NCBI RefSeq assembly: GCF_029227915.1
Contig: NC_079876.1
Coordinates: 2,358,001 to 2,422,000, forward strand
From: Hydractinia symbiolongicarpus
Lineage: Eukaryota > Cnidaria > Hydrozoa > Anthoathecata > Hydractiniidae
Reading direction: 5' to 3'
Length of the DNA stretch: 64,000 bases
Shown: positions 51,901 to 63,982 of the stretch, one piece after another
How positions within the stretch are numbered: the stretch's first letter is position 1
Layout: every line of letters starts with the position of its first letter
Made by a program: the position numbers and the translations under genes
The notes under the pieces: model-generated
Told to the model about the DNA's origin: nothing
The model's database searches: none
The model's input: only the letters and a program-made list of their open reading frames with translations

Positions 51901-54070
51901 TACACTCATTTTCCGAACGATTTTTTAAATTATTTTTTCACCACTACAACGCATGAGACTTGTAGTTTTTAAAAATGTTTTCATTTTTGATGAGACGCTG
52001 AATAAAAGAAGTTTAATCGCCGGCAAACGAAAACCCGCCATTTCCTGTAAACCCCGGACTCGGCCCGTATAGTCCAAAGTATACAAAGAAAGTAACCAGG
52101 GAGTAAACTCATTTTCCGAACGATTTTTCAAATTATTTTTTCACCACTACAACGCATGAGACTTGTAGTTTTCAAAAATGTTTTCATTTTTGATGAGACG
52201 CTGAATAAAAGAAGTTTATTCGCACTCAAACGAAGATCCGCGATTTCCCGTATATCCCGGACTCGGCCCGTATAGTCCAAAGTATACAAAGAAAGTACCC
52301 AGGGAGTAAACTCATTTTCCGAACGATTTTTCAAATTATTTTTTCACCACTACAACGCATGAGACTTGTAGTTTTCAAAAATGTTTTCATTTTTGATGAG
52401 ACGCTGAATAAAAGAAGTTTATTCGCACTCAAACGAAAATCCGCGATTTCCCGTAAATCCCGGACTCGGCCCGTATAGTCCAAAGTATACAAAGAAAGTA
52501 CCCAGGGAGTAAACTCATTTTGCTGAATAAAAGAAGTTTAATTGCCGGGAAACGAAAACCTGCGATTTCCCGTAAATCCCGGACTCGGCCCGTATAGTAA
52601 AGAAAGTACCCGGGATGTAAACTCATTTTCTGAACGATTTTTTAAATTATCATTTCACCACTAAAACCCATGAGACTTATAGTTTTTAAAAATGTTTTCA
52701 TTTTAGATGAGACGCTGAAAAAAAGAAGTTAAATCGCCAGCAAACGAAATCCCGCCATTTCCCGTAAACCCATGACTCGGCCCGTATAGTCAAAAGTATA
52801 CAAAGAAATTACCCAGGGAGTAAACTCATTTTCCGAACGATTTTTTAAATTATTTTTTCACCACTACAACGCATGAGACTTGTAGTTTTTAAAAATGTTT
52901 TCATTTTTGATGAGACGCTGAATAAAAGAAGTTTAATCGCCGGCAAACGAAAACCCGCCATTTCCCGTAAACCCCGGACTCGGCCCGTATAGTCAAAAGT
53001 ATACAAAGAAAGTACCCAGGGAGTAAACTCATTTTCCGAACGATTTTTTAAATTATTTTTTTACCACTAAAACGCATGAGTCTTGTAGTTTTAAAAAATG
53101 TTTTCATATTTGATGAGACGCTGAATAAAAGAAGTTTAATCGCCGGCAAACGAAAACCCGCCATTTCCCGTAAACCCCGGACTCGGCCCGTATAGTCAAA
53201 AGTATACAAAGAAAGTACCCAGGGAGTAAACTCATTTTCCGAACGATTTTTTAAATTATTTTTTCACCACTACAACGCATGAGACTTGTAGTTTTCAAAA
53301 ATGTTTTCATTTTTGATGAGACTCTGAATAAAAGAAGTTTATCCGCACTCAAACGAAAATCCGCGATTTCCCGTAAATCCCGGACTCGGCCCGTATAGTC
53401 CAAAGTATACAAAGAAAGTACCCAGGGAGTAAACTCATTTTCCGAACGATTTTTTAAATTATTTTTTCACCACTAAAACGCATGAGACTTGTAGTTTTTA
53501 AAAATGTTTTCATTTTTGATGAGATGCTGAATAAAAGAAGTTTAATCGCCGCCAAACGAAAACCTGCGATTTCCCGTAAATCCCAGACTCGGCCCGTATA
53601 GTAAAGAAAGTACCCGGGATGTAAACTCATTTCCCGAACGATTTTTTTAAATATTTTTTCACCACTAAAACGCATGAGACTTGTAGTTTTCAAAAATGTT
53701 TTCATTTTTGATGAGACGCTGAATAAAAGAAGTTTAATCGCCGGCAAACGAAAACCTGCGATTTCCCGTAAATCCCGGATCGCCCCGTATAGTAAAGAAA
53801 GTACCCGGGATGTAAACTCATTTCCCGAACGATTTTTTAAATTATTATTTCACCACTAAAAAACATGAGACTTGTAGTTTTCAAAAATGTTTTCATTTTT
53901 GATGAGACGCCGAATAAAAGAAGTTTATTCGCACTCAAACGAAAATCCGCGATTTCCCGTAATTCCCGGAATCGGCCCGTATAGTCCAAAGTATACAGAG
54001 AAAGTACCCAGGGAGTAAACTCATTTTCCGAACGATTTTTTAAATTATTTTTTCACCACTAAAACGCATA
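48948..54070 (+). repeat. 26-mer HOR of 5123 bp, copy 1
   Basis: The unit has 26 monomers, including five 191-192-bp class C copies and one 108-bp truncated unit. It recurs immediately at offset 5123. Identity begins just after 48947, where cgcatgag here faces cgcataag at 54070. The rare gacgagacg at 48981 is shared with 54104. The internal order includes a D/B/poly-T trimer, two C copies, D, G, E, ctacaacgc copies and further C and E copies. Confidence 0.92.
52516..52623 (+). repeat. Truncated 108-bp monomer, copy 1
   Basis: actcattt joins directly to tgctgaataaaag, removing 84 bp that include the T-rich block and the dyad. The unit is also class C (11 bp shorter), giving 108 bp. Its remaining sequence has the rare ttaattgccgggaaacg, matching the intact monomer that starts near 63381. 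Confidence 0.88.
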
Positions 54071-57000
54071 AGACTTGTAGTTTTTAAAAATGTTTTCATT
54101 TTTGACGAGACGCTGAATAAAAGAAGTTTAATCGCCGGCAAACGAAAACCCGCCATTTCCCGTAAACCCCGGACTCGGCCCGTATAGTCCAAAGTATACA
54201 AAGAAAGTACCCAGGGAGTAAACTCATTTTCCGAACGATTTTTCAAATTATTTTTTCACCACTACAACGCATAAGACTTGTAGTTTTCAAAAATGTTTTC
54301 ATTTTTGATGAGACGCTGAATAAAAGAAGTTTATTCGCACTCAAACGAAAATCTGCGATTTCCCGTAAATCCCGGGCTTGGCCCGTATAGTCCAAAGTAT
54401 ACAAAGAAAGTACCCAGGGAGTAAACTCATTTTCCGAACGATTTTTTAAATTATTTTTTCACCACTAAAACGCATGAGTCTTGTAGTTTTAAAAAATGTT
54501 TTCATATTTGATGAGACTCTTAATGAAAGAGGTTTAATCGCCGGCAAACGAAATCCCGCGATTTCCCGTAAATCCCGGGCTTGGCCCGTATAGTCGAATG
54601 TATACAAAGAAAGTACCTAGGGAGTAAACTCATTTCCCAAACGATTTTTTTATTTTTTTTTTCACCACTAAAACGCATGAGACTTGTAGTTTTTAAAAAT
54701 GTTTTCATTTTTGATGAGACGCTGAATAAAAGAAGTTTAATCGCCAGCAAACGAAAACCTGCGATTTCCCGTAAATCCCGGACTCGGCCCGTATTTTCAA
54801 AAGTATACAAAGAAAGTACCCAGGGAGTAAACTTATTTCCCGAACGATTTTTTAAATTATTTTTTCACCACTAAAACGCATGAGACTTGTAGTTTTTAAA
54901 AATGTTTTCATTTTTGATGAGATGCTGAATAAAAGAAGTTTAATCGCCCCCAAACGAAAACCTGCGATTTCCCGTAAATCCCGGATCGGCCCGTATAGTA
55001 AAGAAAGTACCCGGGATGTAAACTCATTTCCCGAACGATTTTTTAAAATATTTTTTCACCACTAAAACGCATGAGACTTGTAGTTTTCAAAAATGTTTTC
55101 ATTTTTGATGAGACGCTGAATAAAAGAAGTTTAATCGCCGGCAAACGAAAACCTGCGATTTCCCGTAAATCCCGGATCGGCCCGTATAGTAAAGAAAGTA
55201 CCCGGGATGTAAACTCATTTCCCGAACGATTTTTTAAATTATTATTTCACCACTAAAACCCATGAGACTTGTAGTTTTCAAAAATGTTTTCATTTTTGAT
55301 GAGACGCCGAATAAAAGAAGTTTATTCGCACTCAAACGAAAATCCGCGATTTCCCGTAAATCCCGGAAGCGGCCCGTATAGTCCAAAGTATACAGAGAAA
55401 GTACCCAGGGAGTAAACTCATTTTCCGAACGATTTTTTAAATTATTTTTTCACCACTAAAACGCATAAGACTTGTAGTTTTTAAAAATGTTTTCATTTTT
55501 GATGAAACGCTGAATAAAAGAAGTTTAATCGCCGGCAAACGAAAACCCGCGATTTCCCGTAAATCCCGGCTTGGCCCGTATAGTCAAAAGTATACAAAGA
55601 AAGTACCCAGGGAGTAAACTCATTTCCCGAACGATTTTTTAAATTATTTTTTCACCACTAAAACCCATGAGACTTATAGTTTTTAAAAATGTTTTCATTT
55701 TTGATGAGACGCTGAAAAAAAGAAGATAAATCGCCGGCAATCGAAAACCCGCCATTTCCCGTAAACCCCTGACTCGGCCCGTATAGTCAAAAGTATACAA
55801 AGAAATTACCCAGGGAGTAAACTCATTTTCCGAACGATTTTTTAGATTATTTTTTCACCACTACAACGCATGAGACTTGTAGTTTTTAAAAATGTTTTCA
55901 TTTTTGATGAGACGCTGAATAAAAGAAGTTTAATCCCCGGCAAACGAAAACCCGCCATTTCCCGTAAAACCCGGACTCGGCCCGTATAGTCCAAAGTATA
56001 CAAAGAAAGTACCCAGGGAGTAAACTCATTTTCGGAACGATTTTTCAAATTATTTTTTCACCACTACAACGCATGAGACTTGTAGTTTTCAAAAATGTTT
56101 TCATTTTTGATGAGACGCTGAATAAAAGAAGTTTATTCGCACTCAAACGAAAATCCGCGATTTCCCGTAAATCCCGGACTCGGCCCGTATAGTCCAATGT
56201 ATACAAAGAAAGTACCTAGGGAGTAAACTCATTTCCCGAACGATTTTTTTATTTTTTTTTTCACCACTAAAACGCATGAGACTTGTAGTTTTTAAAAATG
56301 TTTTCATTTTTGATGAGACGCTGAATAAAAGAAGTTTAATCGCCAGCAAACGAAAACCTGCGATTTCCCGTAAATCCCGGACTCGGCCCGTATTTTCAAA
56401 AGTATACAAAGAAAGTACCCAGGGAGTAAACTCATTTCCCGAACGATTTTTTAAATTATTTTTTCACCACTAAAACGCATGAGACTTGTAGTTTTCAAAA
56501 ATGTTTTCATTTTTGATGAGATGCTGAATAAAAGAAGTTTAATCGCCGGCAAACGAAAACCTGCGATTTCCCGTAAATCCCGGACTCGGCCCGTATAGTA
56601 AAGAAAGTACCCGGGATGTAAACTCATTTCCCGAACGATTTTTTAAATTATTATTTCACCACTAAGACCCATGAGACTTGTAGTTTTCAAAAATGTTTTC
56701 ATTTTTGATGAAACGCTGAATAAAAGAAGTTTAATCCCCGGCAAACGAAAACCCGCGATTTCCCGTAAATCCCGGCTTGGCCCGTATAGTCAAAAGTATA
56801 CAAAGAAAGTACCCAGGGAGTAAACTCATTTCCCGAACGATTTTTTAAATTATTTTTTCACCACTAAAACCCATGAAACTTATAGTTTTTAAAAATGTTT
56901 TCATTCTTGATAAGACGCTGAAAAAAAGAAGTTAAATCGCCGGCAAACGAAAACCCGCCATTTCCCGTAAACCCCTGACTCGGCCCGTATAGTCAAAAGT

Positions 57001-59193
57001 ATACAAAGAAATTACCCAGGGAGTACACTCATTTTCCGAACGATTTTTTAAATTATTTTTTCACCACTACAACGCATGAGACTTGTAGTTTTTAAAAATG
57101 TTTTCATTTTTGATGAGACGCTGAATAAAAGAAGTTTAATCGCCGGCAAACGAAAACCCGCCATTTCCTGTAAACCCCGGACTCGGCCCGTATAGTCCAA
57201 AGTATACAAAGAAAGTAACCAGGGAGTAAACTCATTTTCCGAACGATTTTTCAAATTATTTTTTCACCACTACAACGCATGAGACTTGTAGTTTTCAAAA
57301 ATGTTTTCATTTTTGATGAGACGCTGAATAAAAGAAGTTTATTCGCACTCAAACGAAGATCCGCGATTTCCCGTATATCCCGGACTCGGCCCGTATAGTC
57401 CAAAGTATACAAAGAAAGTACCCAGGGAGTAAACTCATTTTCCGAACGATTTTTCAAATTATTTTTTCACCACTACAACGCATGAGACTTGTAGTTTTCA
57501 AAAATGTTTTCATTTTTGATGAGACGCTGAATAAAAGAAGTTTATTCGCACTCAAACGAAAATCCGCGATTTCCCGTAAATCCCGGACTCGGCCCGTATA
57601 GTCCAAAGTATACAAAGAAAGTACCCAGGGAGTAAACTCATTTTGCTGAATAAAAGAAGTTTAATTGCCGGGAAACGAAAACCTGCGATTTCCCGTAAAT
57701 CCCGGACTCGGCCCGTATAGTAAAGAAAGTACCCGGGATGTAAACTCATTTTCTGAACGATTTTTTAAATTATCATTTCACCACTAAAACCCATGAGACT
57801 TATAGTTTTTAAAAATGTTTTCATTTTAGATGAGACGCTGAAAAAAAGAAGTTAAATCGCCAGCAAACGAAATCCCGCCATTTCCCGTAAACCCATGACT
57901 CGGCCCGTATAGTCAAAAGTATACAAAGAAATTACCCAGGGAGTAAACTCATTTTCCGAACGATTTTTTAAATTATTTTTTCACCACTACAACGCATGAG
58001 ACTTGTAGTTTTTAAAAATGTTTTCATTTTTGATGAGACGCTGAATAAAAGAAGTTTAATCGCCGGCAAACGAAAACCCGCCATTTCCCGTAAACCCCGG
58101 ACTCGGCCCGTATAGTCAAAAGTATACAAAGAAAGTACCCAGGGAGTAAACTCATTTTCCGAACGATTTTTTAAATTATTTTTTTACCACTAAAACGCAT
58201 GAGTCTTGTAGTTTTAAAAAATGTTTTCATATTTGATGAGACGCTGAATAAAAGAAGTTTAATCGCCGGCAAACGAAAACCCGCCATTTCCCGTAAACCC
58301 CGGACTCGGCCCGTATAGTCAAAAGTATACAAAGAAAGTACCCAGGGAGTAAACTCATTTTCCGAACGATTTTTTAAATTATTTTTTCACCACTACAACG
58401 CATGAGACTTGTAGTTTTCAAAAATGTTTTCATTTTTGATGAGACTCTGAATAAAAGAAGTTTATCCGCACTCAAACGAAAATCCGCGATTTCCCGTAAA
58501 TCCCGGACTCGGCCCGTATAGTCCAAAGTATACAAAGAAAGTACCCAGGGAGTAAACTCATTTTCCGAACGATTTTTTAAATTATTTTTTCACCACTAAA
58601 ACGCATGAGACTTGTAGTTTTTAAAAATGTTTTCATTTTTGATGAGATGCTGAATAAAAGAAGTTTAATCGCCGCCAAACGAAAACCTGCGATTTCCCGT
58701 AAATCCCAGACTCGGCCCGTATAGTAAAGAAAGTACCCGGGATGTAAACTCATTTCCCGAACGATTTTTTTAAATATTTTTTCACCACTAAAACGCATGA
58801 GACTTGTAGTTTTCAAAAATGTTTTCATTTTTGATGAGACGCTGAATAAAAGAAGTTTAATCGCCGGCAAACGAAAACCTGCGATTTCCCGTAAATCCCG
58901 GATCGCCCCGTATAGTAAAGAAAGTACCCGGGATGTAAACTCATTTCCCGAACGATTTTTTAAATTATTATTTCACCACTAAAAAACATGAGACTTGTAG
59001 TTTTCAAAAATGTTTTCATTTTTGATGAGACGCCGAATAAAAGAAGTTTATTCGCACTCAAACGAAAATCCGCGATTTCCCGTAATTCCCGGAATCGGCC
59101 CGTATAGTCCAAAGTATACAGAGAAAGTACCCAGGGAGTAAACTCATTTTCCGAACGATTTTTTAAATTATTTTTTCACCACTAAAACGCATA
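54071..59193 (+). repeat. 26-mer HOR of 5123 bp, copy 2
   Basis: It is nearly identical to the preceding 5123 bp. By eye I found one substitution (aaaatctgcg near 54352 against aaaatccgcg near 49229). Shared private variants include tcattttcggaacg, cggaagcggcccg, tagattattttttc, cgatccccgg-type changes and the 108-bp monomer. Identity with the start of the next unit persists to 59228, where gacgag becomes gatgaa. Confidence 0.92.
57639..57746 (+). repeat. Truncated 108-bp monomer, copy 2
   Basis: It carries the same junction and rare variants as the copy 5123 bp upstream, so it arose with the large duplication and not by an independent deletion. Confidence 0.88.
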
Positions 59194-62100
59194 AGACTTG
59201 TAGTTTTTAAAAATGTTTTCATTTTTGATGAAACGCTGAATAAAAGAAGTTTAATCGCCGGCAAACGAAAACCCGCGATTTCCCGTAAATCCCGGCTTGG
59301 CCCGTATAGTCAAAATTATACAAAGAAAGTACCCAGGGAGTAAACTCATTTCCCGAACGATTTTTTAAATTATTTTTTCACCACTAAAACCCATGAGACT
59401 TATAGTTTTTAAAAATGTTTTCATTTTTGATGAGACGCTGAAAAAAAGAAGATAAATCGCCGGCAATCGAAAACCCGCCATTTTCCGTAAACCCCTGACT
59501 CGGCCCGTATAGTCAAAAGTATACAAAGAAATTACCCAGGGAGTAAACTCATTTTCCGAACGATTTTTTAGATTATTTTTTCACCACTACAACGCATGAG
59601 ACTTGTAGTTTTTAAAAATGTTTTCATTTTTGATGAGACGCTGAATAAAAGAAGTTTAATCCCCGGCAAACGAAAACCCGCCATTTCCCGTAAAACCCGG
59701 ACTCGGCCCGTATAGTCCAAAGTATACAAAGAAAGTACCCAGGGAGTAAACTCATTTTCCGAACGATTTTTCAAATTATTTTTTCACCACTACAACGCAT
59801 GAGACTTGTAGTTTTCAAAAATGTTTTCATTTTTGATGAGACGCTGAATAAAAGAAGTTTATTCGCACTCAAACGAAAATCCGCGATTTCCCGTAAATCC
59901 CGGACTCGGCCCGTATAGTCCAAAGTATACAAAGAAAGTACCCAGGGAGTAAACTCATTTTCCGAACGATTTTTTAAATTATTTTTTCACCACTAAAACG
60001 CATGAGTCTTGTAGTTTTAAAAAATGTTTTCATATTTGATGAGACGTTTAATGAAAGAGGTTTAATCGCCGGCAAACGAAATCCCGCGATTTCCCGTAAA
60101 TCCCGGGCTTGGCCCGTATAGTCGAATGTATACAAAGAAAGTACCTAGGGAGTAAACTCATTTCCCGAACGATTTTTTTATTTTTTTTTTCACCACTAAA
60201 ACGCATGAGACTTGTAGTTTTTAAAAATGTTTTCATTTTTGATGAGACGCTGAATAAAAGAAGTTTAATCGCCAGCAAACGAAAACCTGCGATTTCCCGT
60301 AAATCCCGGACTCGGCCCGTATTTTCAAAAGTATACAAAGAAAGTACCCAGGGAGTAAACTCATTTCCCGAACGATTTTTTAAATTATTTTTTCACCACT
60401 AAAACGCATGAGACTTGCAGTTTTTAAAAATGTTTTCATTTTTGATGAGACGCTGAATAAAAGAAGTTTAATCGCCGGCAAACGAAAACCCGCGACGTCC
60501 CGTAAATCCCGGACTCGGCCCGTATAGTCAAAAGTATACAAAGAAAGTACCCAGGGAGTAAACTCATTTCCCGAACGATTTTTTAAATTATTTTTTCACC
60601 ATTACAACGCATGAGACTTGTAGTTTTCAAAAATGTTTTCATTTTTGATGAGACGCTGAATAAAAGAAGTTTAATCGCCGGCAAACGAAAACCTGCGATT
60701 TCCCGTAAATCCCGGACTCGGCCCGTATAGTCAAAAGTATACAAAGAAAGTACCCGGGGTGTAAACTCATTTTCCGAACGATTTTTTAAATTATTTTTTC
60801 ACCACTAAAACGCATAAGACTTGTAGTTTTTAAAAATGTTTTCATTTTTGATGAAACGCTGAATAAAAGAAGTTTAATCGCCGGCAAACGAAAACCCGCG
60901 ATTTCCCGTAAATCCCGGCTTGGCCCGTATAGTCAAAATTATACAAAGAAAGTACCCAGGGAGTAAACTCATTTCCCGAACGATTTTTTAAATTATTTTT
61001 TCACCACTAAAACCCATGAGACTTATAGTTTTTAAAAATGTTTTCATTTTTGATGAGACGCTGAAAAAAAGAAGATAAATCGCCGGCAATCGAAAACCCG
61101 CCATTTCCCGTAAACCCCTGACTCGGCCCGTATAGTCAAAAGTATACAAAGAAATTACCCAGTGAGAGTAAACTCATTTTCCGAACGATTTTTTAGATTA
61201 TTTTTTCACCACTACAACGCATGAGACTTGTAGTTTTTAAAAATGTTTTCATTTTTGATGAGACGCTGAATAAAAGAAGTTTAATCCCCGGCAAACGAAA
61301 ACCCGCCATTTCCCGTAAAACCCGGACTCGGCCCGTATAGTCCAAAGTATACAAAGAAAGTACCCAGGGAGTAAACTCATTTTCCGAACGATTTTTCAAA
61401 TTATTTTTTCACCACTACAACGCATGAGACTTGTAGTTTTCAAAAATGTTTTCATTTTTGATGAGACGCTGAATAAAAGAAGTTTATTCGCACTCAAACG
61501 AAAATCCGCGATTTCCCGTAAATCCCGGACTCGGCCCGTATAGTCCAAAGTATACAAAGAAAGTACCCAGGGAGTAAACTCATTTTCCGAACGATTTTTT
61601 AAATTATTTTTTCACCACTAAAACGCATGAGTCTTGTAGTTTTAAAAAATGTTTTCATATTTGATGAGACGTTTAATGAAAGAGGTTTAATCGCCGGCAA
61701 ACGAAATCCCGCGATTTCCCGTAAATCCCGGGCTTGGCCCGTATAGTCGAATGTATACAAAGAAAGTACCTAGGGAGTAAACTCATTTCCCGAACGATTT
61801 TTTATTTTTTTTTTCACCACTAAAACGCATGAGACTTGTAGTTTTTAAAAATGTTTTCATTTTTGATGAGACGCTGAATAAAAGAAGTTTAATCGCCAGC
61901 AAACGAAAACCTGCGATTTCCCGTAAATCCCGGACTCGGCCCGTATTTTCAAAAGTATACAAAGAAAGTACCCAGGGAGTAAACTCATTTCCCGAACGAT
62001 TTTTTAAATTATTTTTTCACCACTAAAACGCATGAGACTTGTAGTTTTCAAAAATGTTTTCATTTTTGATGAGATGCTGAATAAAAGAAGTTTAATCGCC

Positions 62101-62369
62101 GCCAAACGAAAACCTGCGATTTCCTGTAAATCCCGGACTCGGCCCGTATGGTAAAGAAAGTACCCGGGATGTAAACTCATTTCCCGAACGATTTTTTAAA
62201 ATATTTTTTCACCACTAAAACGCATGACACTTGTAGTTTTCAAAAATGTTTTCATTTTTGATGAGACGCTGAATAAAAGAAGTTTAATCGCCGGCAAACG
62301 AAAACCTGCTATTTCCCGTAAATCCCGGACTCGGCCCGTATAGTAAAGAAAGTACCCGGGATGTAAACT
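59145..62369 (+). repeat. HOR: two ~1.6-kb 8-mers
   Basis: Units 59145-60767 (1623 bp) and 60768-62369 share six monomers: G with caaaattatac (near 59317 and 60942), E with gaagataaatcgccggcaatcg, ctacaacgc with aatccccgg, D, B with gacgtttaatg, and poly-T. The last two monomers differ: A-like copies in the first unit, class C copies in the second. A 2-bp insertion (cagtgagag) occurs near 61161. The start resembles 55465 onward in the 26-mer. Confidence 0.82.
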
Positions 62370-63982
62370 CATTTCCCGAACGATTTTTTTAAATTATTAT
62401 TTCACCACTAAAACCCATGAGACTTGTAGTTTTCAAAAATGTTTTCATTTTTGATGAAACGCTGAATAAAAGAAGTTTAATCGCCGGCAAACGAAAACCC
62501 GCGATTTCCCGTAAATCCCGGCTTGGCCCGTATAGTCAAAAGTATACAAAGAAAGTACCCAGGGAGTAAACTCATTTCCCGAACGATTTTTTAAATTATT
62601 TTTTCACCACTAAAACCCATGAGACTTATAGTTTTTAAAAATGTTTTCATTCTTGATGAGACGCTGAAAAAAAGAAGTTAAATCGCCGGCAAACGAAAAC
62701 CCGCCATTTCCCGTAAACCCCTGACTCGGCCCGTATAGTCAAAAGTATACAAAGAAATTACCCAGGGAGTAAACTCATTTTCCGAACGATTTTTTAAATT
62801 ATTTTTTCACCACTAAAACGCATGAGACTTGTAGTTTTTAAAAATGTTTTCATTTTAGATGAGACGCTGAAAAAAAGAAGTTAAATCGCCAGCAAACGAA
62901 ATCCCGCCATTTCCCGTAAACCCATGACTCGGCCCGTATAGTCAAAAGTATACAAAGAAATTACCCAGGGAGTAAACTCATTTTCCGAACGATTTTTTAA
63001 ATTATTTTTTCACCACTACAACGCATGAGACTTGTAGTTTTTAAAAATGTTTTCATTTTTGATGAGACGCTGAATAAAAGAAGTTTAATCGCCGGCAAAC
63101 GAAAACCCGCCATTTCCCGTAAACCCCGGACTCGGCCCGTATAGTCAAAAGTATACAAAGAAAGTACCCAGGGAGTAAACTCATTTTCCGAACGATTTTT
63201 TAAATTATTTTTTTACCACTAAAACGCATGAGTCTTGTAGTTTTAAAAAATGTTTTCATATTTGATAAGACGCTTAATGAAAGAGGTTTAATCGCCGGCG
63301 AACGAAATCCCGCGATTTCCCGTAAATCCCGGGCTTGGCCCGTATAGTCGAATGTATACAAAGAAAGTACCTAGGGAGTAAACTCATTTCCCGAACGATT
63401 TTTTAAATTATTTTTTCACCACTAAAACGCATGAGACTTGTAGTTTTCAAAAATGTTTTAATTTTTGATGAGATGCTGAATAAAAGAAGTTTAATTGCCG
63501 GGAAACGAAAACCTGCGATTTCCCGTAAATCCCGGACTCGGCCCGTATAGTAAAGAAAGTACCCGGGATGTAAACTCATTTCCTGAACGATTTTTTAAAT
63601 TATTATTTCACCACTAAAACCCATGAGACTTATAGTTTTTAAAAATGTTTTCATTTTAGATGAGACGCTGAAAAAAAGAAGTTAAATCGCCAGCAAACGA
63701 AATCCCGCCATTTTCCGTAAACCCAAGACCCGGCCCGTATAGTCAAAAGTATACAAAGAAATTACCCAGGGAGTAAACTCATTTTCCGAACGATTTTTTA
63801 AATTATTTTTTCACCACTACAACGCATGAGACTTGTAGTTTTCAAAAATGTTTTCATTTTTGATGAGACTCTGAATAAAAGAAGTTTATCCGCACTCAAA
63901 CGAAAACCCGCGATTTCCCGTAAATCCCGGACTCGGCCCGTATAGTCCAAAGTATACAAAGAAAGTACCCAGGGAGTAAACT
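62370..63982 (+). repeat. Mixed tail of C, G, E, B and D monomers
   Basis: The order partly follows 51500-53400 of the 26-mer (G, E with cattcttgatgag, E with cattttagatgag, ctacaacgc), but here the gccgggaaacg copy near 63381 is full length. The cctaggg copy at about 63178-63380 is followed by a normal AT block, not the usual poly-T variant. Confidence 0.7.

Noticed and set aside
52500-52560. Insertion of foreign DNA at the abnormal junction
   Set aside because: Both sides are satellite sequence. The junction is explained by an 84-bp deletion without any inserted bases.
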